NCBI GenBank assembly: GCA_032622095.1
Contig: CP136067.1
Span: 131,381,990 to 131,445,989, forward strand
Direction: 5' to 3'
DNA: 64,000 nucleotides
Source: Siphonodentalium dalli
Lineage: Eukaryota > Mollusca > Scaphopoda > Gadilida > Siphonodentaliidae
Shown here: positions 57,570 through 64,000 of the stretch, piece after piece
How the letters are laid out: every line of letters starts with the position of its first letter
How positions within the stretch are numbered: the stretch's first letter is position 1
Program-made: the position numbers and the translations under genes
Notes under the pieces: model-generated
Told to the model about the DNA's origin: nothing
Databases searched by the model: none
The model's input: the letters and a program-made list of their open reading frames with translations, nothing else

Positions 57570-57997
57570 CGATACCGAAAACCGCGACTATTGCCAAGAA
57601 GCCATGTCAGACTAAAAGAGTAAAGGCATGCAAAACTAGATCAATCAACCCTAGCAAGCGTCAAAAGGTATCTTGGCGCAAAATAATTATTCCTGCATAT
57701 CAGACTTTAAAAAAGATACAATACGAAACGCTCTTTATTCGTATTCAGACAATTCATTTCAATTCAATCGGTATTCGATGCATGTGTTTCTACGATAAGT
57801 TGAACACTGGCTTTATATCGGCTTCCACCATACAGCATGATATATACACAAAAGTTAGGCACGCATCAGAGCCATTTTCATCCACTGACTTCAAGGAGAA
57901 CAAACTCTGCCCAAATCCGTTCCGCCGAGGACAGAATTTGCATATAAGTATATTGTATAGTATATTGTATAGTACTTTGAACATATACTATGATTGA
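57566..57997 (+). pseudogene. Downstream basic ORF, unknown
   Basis: It overlaps the end of the PHD ORF by 4 bases in another frame (ATGA). The first third is very basic (KKPCQTKRVKACKTRSINPS). Later it contains HASEPFSSTDFKENKLCPNP then FRRGQ, which recurs at 55640-55700. It could be the frameshifted rest of the PHD protein. The family is not recognised. Confidence 0.35.
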
Positions 57998-59109
57998 CAT
58001 CAATTCCACCAGAATTCCCTGCACCATCACCAAGAGATGTTATGTCGCCAACAAGAACACTATTATATATAATTTTACAATGTTTACTTATGATTGCAAT
58101 AAACTATTTGTTTTGTGGTTAGTATTATGTTCTCCGAACCATTTCCGCATGAGTATCTTAACTCGACAACCGATTTACTACTTCTTAGAAGTCCGGGGCG
58201 TGCTGATATGTTCGCATTTGTCCAGTATGATCCATCTAAACTACCACATTGTACGAAATGACTTGTAATAATAACGGGGGGGGGGGGGGTAACATTTTAG
58301 TGAGAATGCAGACGAAAATGGACAACAAAACACGTTTTTTCTCGCGAATTAAACCTGCCAAATCCCTTCTGGCAGATATTAATTATCACATATCAGCGGA
58401 TAATCTAATCCATGAGACAGAAGTTTGTGTTTGTGTTCGGCTTTTCTATGCCAAACACAAACGCGTTATACAAAACACCCAACACAACACTCATTATTGA
58501 ACCAAACTCCACCAAACTTCGTATAGTAATAGTATGAACGTGAATACATATGCCTATGAACTTTACAAGGTTGTCTTATATTTAGTAGACTGTATATAGA
58601 GTTATATATCTCAAACGCCAGCTAACGCCACATCTATGCATATATATGTGTTAATTAATTACCGGTGACTGAGTGTCGAACATAAACTTGTGTTCGGCTT
58701 TTCTATGCCGAACACTAAACGCGTTTTACAAAATATCGAATAAACACTTATTATTGGCCAAAACTCCACGAAACTTCGTATAGTAATAGTGTGAACATGA
58801 ATACATATGCCTATGAACTTTATTCGTGAAATTTCCCATTATTTGGACTTGTGTTCGGTTATGTTCGGTTGTGTTCGGCTTTTATGAGCTCCCCCCTATT
58901 AACCAACCAATCGGGGACATTACTGCCACTATTGTCGATTAATTTACGAAAATGGGCCATATAAGTAATTAACTGGTGCTATTCCCGCATAATTCACCCG
59001 AAAACAGCGTTTAAAAGGCTTTTTAAAAATTTGAAAACGCCAAGCTTGTCTTTTAGTCACCTGCCTTAAAAACTGCCAAGCTTGCATTTTAGCCACTCTC
59101 CCATTCCGT

Positions 59110-60867
59110 TGTACATTTGAATTGACTGGGAAAATCCATTTAGTATAGGAAGTGTTAAATGAATAAAAAATGATACTTGTAGTTCTCCCGAGTATGCATC
59201 CACGTATCAAACACTTTCCCTTCATTTTGTATCTGAACATAGCTGAGTTGTGTTTGTTAAAACATATTTTATTTTCGTATAATATTACAAGAGAGATCGG
59301 CACATGTTTTTGACAACTTGCATCCGCACATCGCACACTAACATTTGCAAATACAAGTGGATGACGATCATAACATTTATACAGGTATTTAGTGTATGTG
59401 TGTTATTTGGGGATACGTCGCTGTGGTGTGTTTGTGTTTTGCTGCCAGTCTTATATATCATTCTGCATTTAGATTTTCATTTGAGATACTCAATATCTGT
59501 AGCTCTCGGGAGGGATCGTCCAGGGTTATCTGGAGAGGGGGCCTAATTAAACTGCTTCGTTAATGAAATATACGAATGAACAAAACGGAAAAGGATTTCA
59601 ATGCGTCGATTCGATTCTGATGGTATCCATGTAAACAAAGAGGATATGTCAGTTATTATAAACTGGTGGGTTGCTATCTGTTCGATCAGTTCGCATCTTT
59701 GAACTACTTAAAGATAAATGAAACTTCGACTTCGTATCCAATATGCATTTAGGGGTACCGGAGATAACATTATTGTACATATCTAATTTGATTTCACTAT
59801 ACATAGCTGAAGCGGAACTTTAGTTCATATTGTTGGGGCGCAACAGTGGACTGGGAAAGGGTAACGGGATGGGCTATTTTGGTCCCTAATCGGATGCACA
59901 CACACTGTTGTCGTTTACATTTGTATCCTATTTCAAATTGTTTGTTCCATTCGTTTGTAAGACTTCAAATGGTAAAAGTATAAACTATACACTCTGCCGA
60001 TCCAGTATACGGTTAGGACTCGCTTCGAGCACATCACAACATCAGTCACGTCCTAGTAATAATCCTCACACAGAGTGGGCCAATTGGGAATCAGGAACAG
60101 AATAATGTGTTCTTACTCCGTTCCATAATATATCCTATACCATCTTTATCTCTTCAGATTAACGACATAATGGGGTCCAGAAAAAATGTAACAATCGATC
60201 CATTGTGTACTTAAAACTGCTTTAGGAGATATATTTTCAATCAAAACTGTCGTAATACTGTACAACAGCGATATTTCCATTCCCAGACAATGACAAAACA
60301 TAGAGAAACAGTTTGTAGTGATATGGACGCTCCTTTGGCTGACTGCTCTGTCTCTGACTTGTAATCGCGCCTCAAATTGCCCCCAATCGGAATTATGTAT
60401 ACGATATATATTAGATTTTGTTGTATACCTTTTACAATTGATAAGAAGCCGACCACGTGTGTGCGAAATATACATGACAAATGTCACGTTTTAAGCCATA
60501 TGTTCGTCCTTGCGAATTTATACTTACAGACGAAATCAGAGCAATTAACTATATTTAAATTATCTATGAGATGATAACCATATTTATTATACGCTCAACA
60601 ATATTATAGAAGATATTATCTGTTAATAATCGTCATCCACCGCTAGAAGATATAGAAAATTACACTTTAATTGTAGCTTTGATGTTACGGACGTCTATGA
60701 CGTAACTGAATTTCTCGAATAACTATCATCCAACTGTAAAATGTTATCCATATATAGTACCATTAGTATACTGCTATTATGAAGTATTAGATTTGAATAT
60801 GACCCGGCTATTATGGGTATACGACCATCACGCGGAACATAAAAATAAAATCTAATGTTTCTGAGTG
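59110..60867. other. No gene; one half of an old duplication
   Basis: 60000-60260 (CATCAGTCACGTCCTAGTAA, then CAGAGTGGGCCAATTGGGAA, then CGACATAATGGGGTCC) is a diverged duplicate of 61820-62000. ORF 59304-59546 is unrecognised. Confidence 0.45.
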
Positions 60868-60948
60868 GATACCGAAAATTATCTCATTCGTGACTGCGAC
60901 AAATGTTTATTTTCGCTCGTGAGATAATTTTCGGTATCCACTAAAAAC
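60868..60948. mobile_element. Small palindrome related to 17836-17990
   Basis: GAGTGGATACCGAAAATTAT and the inverse ATAATTTTCGGTATCCACTA surround a 25-base loop. The outer words GTGGATA and ATCTCAT..GTGA match the MITE inside the Bcl-2 element, suggesting one family. Confidence 0.6.
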
Positions 60949-61126
60949 ACTAGATATCCTCTTACTGCGCGCACTAGGCTACCCATTATCACCATATGCC
61001 ACCAACATCTTTAGCCTCATTTTTGGAACATTTTGATACAACCTTTCACAAATGACATAGTATGACATGTCATAACAAATATACTCAACTATGGGGGGGG
61101 GGGGACTTATTATTACCATATACGGG

Positions 61127-61290
61127 TGGTGTTCGTGTCAGTCCAGGGATCCGGTGTGGTGTTCATGTCAGTCTAGGGATCCGGTGTGGTATTCGTGTCA
61201 GTCATGGGAGCCAGTGTGGTGTTCGTGTCAGTCTATGGAGCCGGTGTGTTGTTCGTGTCAGTCCAGGGAGCCGGTGTGGTGTTCGTGTAC
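61127..61290. repeat. 30-bp tandem repeat, 5-6 copies
   Basis: GGTGTGGTGTTCGTGTCAGT plus CCAGGGATCC-like text repeats every 30 bases with substitutions. Plus-strand ORFs over it are repeat artefacts. A G-run of 11 precedes it at 61094. Confidence 0.85.
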
Positions 61291-61299
61291 CCTGTTTAA

Positions 61300-62059
61300 G
61301 TTATCATGTGTGTCACCCCTTGGCCATAATGGCATGACACATATAATAAAAACCAAAATAGAGAAATAAGGTAGTGAGAGAAGCTCCTGTTGGCTTTCTG
61401 CACCAAAGATTTCCCCCATTGGCCCTATCAATTAATCCAGCACTTCAGGGAAGATAGATATATACACCGTCAGTAATTCACACCGTCAAAAATGATGTTA
61501 TCATTTTGAGAAAACTATATTATAAGCCAGTGTATAAACAAGAATACAACTATGGTGAGTATACTTAGAAATTATGTTGCAAATGTTGTTCTTTAAGACT
61601 GTAAGAAAACAGCCAAGTGATATTTGTTTTAGAAACTCTGCTTCATTTTTCGAAATATGTCTAAAGAAAAGAACAATGTCGATCTTTTTAAGACCAAAAG
61701 AAATATAATTTGTGTTAAGGCTACAACAAAAATTCCAACGTCAAGAAATTGTTTTCTTAAGTTTTTCTCATTTTATATTATGAAGAAATATAAGAATTCA
61801 TGCCATGCCCCTATGTGTTTTGGACACAAGTCACGTCCCATAATAACCTTCACGCAGAGCCGGCCAATTTGGAACCAAGAACGAGAGCTCAAACATAATA
61901 ATCTTATCTTCGGATCGATCATCTAACCTCTTTATCTGTACAGATTTACAACATAATGGGATTTGAAAAAGGTAACAAGCTATTTCACATCATGATGCAG
62001 CGTCGAACGGTGGCAGTAATAGACGGTAGTTGTTTGAGAAAATAGCCATGTGCAGTCTA
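61300..62059. other. No gene; second half of an old duplication
   Basis: 61820-62000 matches 60020-60260. ORF 61657-61926 overlaps the duplication and is unrecognised. Confidence 0.4.
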
Positions 62060-62270
62060 TCAATCAATTTGAATTGTCTAAGAATATGTGATAATGCCTG
62101 CTTTCTAACGCACAGAACCGTAATCAGAGAGCCTGTGTTTTATTCTCGGCGCGTTGTTTGTACTAGATGTCGAGTCATTGGTTCTTGTCATTGACTGTTG
62201 CAAGAATACTTTTCATCGTAGTAGGCGTTCGTTTCCATTTCACCTGATAAGGACCACCATACTTGAAGTA
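62060..62270. repeat. Left flanking copy of the 66-bp array
   Basis: GAATTGTCTAAGAATATGTG, GCTTTCTAACGCACAGAACC and GATGTCGAGTCATTGGTTC match 63734-63880 in direct orientation. The array therefore lies between direct repeats. Confidence 0.7.
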
Positions 62271-63715
62271 ACTGTTGGTGCTCACTCCATGGTAGAAGTC
62301 TTAATATGTATCCAGTTGTATCGTTTAGTAATAATATGTTGGTGCTCACTCCATGGTATATAAGTCTTAATGTGTATATATGTGTATCGTTTAGTACTAA
62401 TATGTTGGTGCTCACTCCATGGTATATAAGTCTTAATGTGTATATATGTGTATCGTTTAGTAATAATATGTTGGTGCTCACTCCATAATATATAAGTCGT
62501 AATGTGTATATGTGTGTATCGTTCAGTAATACTATGTTGGTGCTCACTCCATTATATATAAGTCGTAATGTGTATCTGGGTGTATCGTTCAGTAATACTA
62601 TGTTGGTGCTCACTCCATTATATATAAGTCGTAATGTGTATCTGGGTGTATCGTTCAGTAATACTATGTTGGTGCTCACTCCATTATATATAAGTCGTAA
62701 TGTGTATCTGGGTGTATCGTTCAGTAATACTATGTTGGTGCTCACTCCATAATATATAAGTCGTAATGTGTATATGGGTGTATCGTTCAGTAATACTATG
62801 TTGGTGCTCACTCCATAATATATAAGTCGTAATGTGTATCTGGGTGTATCGTTCAGTAATACTATGTTGGTGCTCACTCCATAATATATAAGTCGTAATG
62901 TGTATATGGGTGTATCGTTCAGTAATACTATGTTGGTGCTCACTCCATAATATATAAGTCGTAATGTGTATATGGGTGTATCGTTCAGTAATACTATGTT
63001 GGTGCTCACTCCATAATATATAAGTCGTAATGTGTATATGGGTGTATCGTTCAGTAATACTATGTTGGTGCTCACTCCATAATATATAAGTCGTAATGTG
63101 TATATGGGTGTATCGTTCAGTAATACTATGTTGGTGCTCACTCCATAATATATAAGTCGTAATGTGTATATGGGTGTATCGTTCAGTAATACTATGTTGG
63201 TGCTCACTCCATGGTATATAAGTCGTAATGTGTATATGGGTGTATCGTTCAGTAATACTATGTTGGTGCTCACTCCATAATATATAAGTCGTAATGTGTA
63301 TATGGGTGTATCGTTCAGTAATACTATGTTGGTGCTCACTCCATAATATATAAGTCGTAATGTGTATGTGGGTGTATCGTTCAGTAATACTATGTTGGTG
63401 CTCACTCCATGGTATATAAGTCGTAATGTGTATCTGGGTGTATCGTTCAGTAATACTATGTTGGTGCTCACTCCATAATATATAAGTCGTAATGTGTATA
63501 TGGGTGTATCGTTCAGTAATACTATGTTGGTGCTCACTCCATGGTATATAAGTCGTAATGTGTATCTGGGTGTATCGTTCAGTAATACTATGTTGGTGCT
63601 CACTCCATAATATATAAGTCGTAATGTGTATCTGGGTGTATCGTTCAGTAATACTATGTTGGTGCTCACTCAATGGTATAAGTCTTAACGTGTATCTAGG
63701 TGTATCGTTTAGTAA
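62271..63715. repeat. 66-bp tandem array, about 22 copies
   Basis: The unit contains GTTGGTGCTCACTCCATAAT, ATATAAGTCGTAATGTGTAT and GGGTGTATCGTTCAGTAATA. Edge units differ most (GTCTTAATG, TAATAATATG); internal ones are nearly identical, with two alternating variants (CTGGG/ATGGG and CCATGG/CCATAA). 66 is 22 codons, so two minus-strand frames are open for 493 and 394 codons with cycles containing GVSTNIVLLNDTPIYTLRLI and HSITERYTHIHITTYILWSE. Both are likely artefacts. Confidence 0.95.
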
Positions 63716-63724
63716 TAATGATTC

Positions 63725-64000
63725 TTCGTTCATGATTTTGAATTGTCTGATAATGTGTGATAAGGTGTGCTTTCTAACACAGAGAACCGTAATCGAAAAG
63801 CCTACATGTATGTTAGATGTCGAGCCGTTTGGCTCTTGTCCATTAATGTTACAAAAAAATCGTTGCATTGCACGATTGGATCAGCGAAGAATTCCCCTTT
63901 CAACAAATTAAATTCCCTAGCCACATAACTCGTTTTATTCGTAGAATTTGAGTTGGGATCCCGTCGTCATTCAAGTAAACAACAACTGATGCCATTCAGC
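63725..64000. repeat. Right flanking copy of the 66-bp array
   Basis: 63734-63880 matches 62071-62250. The rest, to the window end, is unassigned. Confidence 0.6.

Larger units (their letters stand above)
56788..58893. mobile_element. Nested element 2 in the right arm
   Basis: The terminal repeats contain ATAAAAGCCGAACACAACCG and the inverse, flanked by CCCTATTA (56780-56787 and 58894-58901), an 8-9 bp TSD. The left arm of the host element shows the empty site, CCCCCTATTAACCAACC read inverted. The arms of about 270 bp carry repeated CCGAACA. A third, partial arm copy lies at 58420-58570. The interior has the PHD-like ORF. It is probably Mutator-like. Confidence 0.75.
49937..59100. mobile_element. 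9.16-kb Mutator-like element with giant inverted arms
   Basis: The ends GAGAGTGGCTAAAATGCAAG and the inverse are flanked by an exact 9-bp TSD, CCATTCCGT (49928-49936 and 59101-59109), the signature of Mutator-like transposons. The left arm is 49937-51683. The right arm is 52893-53740, 56134-56787 and 58894-59100, split by two nested elements. A third small element sits in the left arm (50182-50443). The arms contain roughly 193-bp tandem units. The central loop 51684-52892 holds a broken coding remnant. Subtracting the nested elements leaves about 4.4 kb. No DDE transposase is recognisable, so the superfamily rests on TSD length and terminal-repeat size. Confidence 0.85.

Noticed and set aside
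62188-63868. 493- and 394-codon minus-strand ORFs
   Set aside because: Two overlapping frames are open across a 66-bp tandem array; period divisibility by three explains both. No domain or flanking coding signal.

Overview
This window looks like nuclear DNA of a metazoan, most likely a marine invertebrate. It is AT-rich and has no bacterial-style gene packing, no rRNA, and no intact multi-exon host gene that I can support. It is almost entirely transposable elements and satellites. The retroelements are non-LTR pseudogenes, a Penelope-like GIY-YIG remnant, and a tRNA-headed SINE. The DNA transposons are mostly non-autonomous and can be classed by terminal repeats and target-site duplications (TSDs): piggyBac-like (TTAA), Tc1/mariner-like (TA), hAT-like (8 bp) and Mutator-like (9 bp). 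The taxon cannot be fixed from this sequence alone; a lophotrochozoan or an invertebrate deuterostome would both fit.

Layout. 1-10 kb: MITEs, some nested, and a CAT/CGT microsatellite. 10.3-13.3 kb: three tandem arrays (73, 68 and 39 bp). 14.1-14.4 kb: a SINE. 15.4-18.7 kb: a 3.3-kb fold-back element carrying an intronless Bcl-2-family gene and a second, inverted, truncated copy of it. 18.7-22.8 kb: older dispersed repeats and a duplicated block with 61-bp arrays. 23-27 kb: a decayed non-LTR retrotransposon. 27-31 kb: a palindrome, a long GA tract, and a fold-back element filled with a palindromic satellite. 31-39.5 kb: old repeats, a Penelope-like fragment with a hammerhead-like core, and a LINE tail. 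41.5-42.6 kb: a second LINE pseudogene split by a piggyBac MITE. 42.7-49.4 kb: a long inverted-repeat element, a homogeneous 39-bp array, a hAT MITE and further MITEs. 49.9-59.1 kb: a 9.16-kb Mutator-like element with very long inverted arms and three younger elements nested inside it. 59-64 kb: old duplicated segments plus 30-bp and 66-bp arrays.

The strongest candidate for something new is the Bcl-2 element at 15441-18728. Bcl-2 homology covers a BH4-like N-terminus, a divergent BH3-like helix and clear BH1 and BH2 motifs. The 3' half of the gene lies in one arm of a palindrome and is repeated inverted in the other arm, so the locus has two head-to-head Bcl-2 ORFs with about 125 bp between their starts and could make a hairpin RNA. 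The second is the nested 9-bp-TSD element. The third is a roughly 70-bp palindromic hairpin module shared by two MITE families with unrelated termini.

No computation was run. Repeat boundaries are read by eye and are usually good to a few bases where a TSD is given, less so elsewhere.
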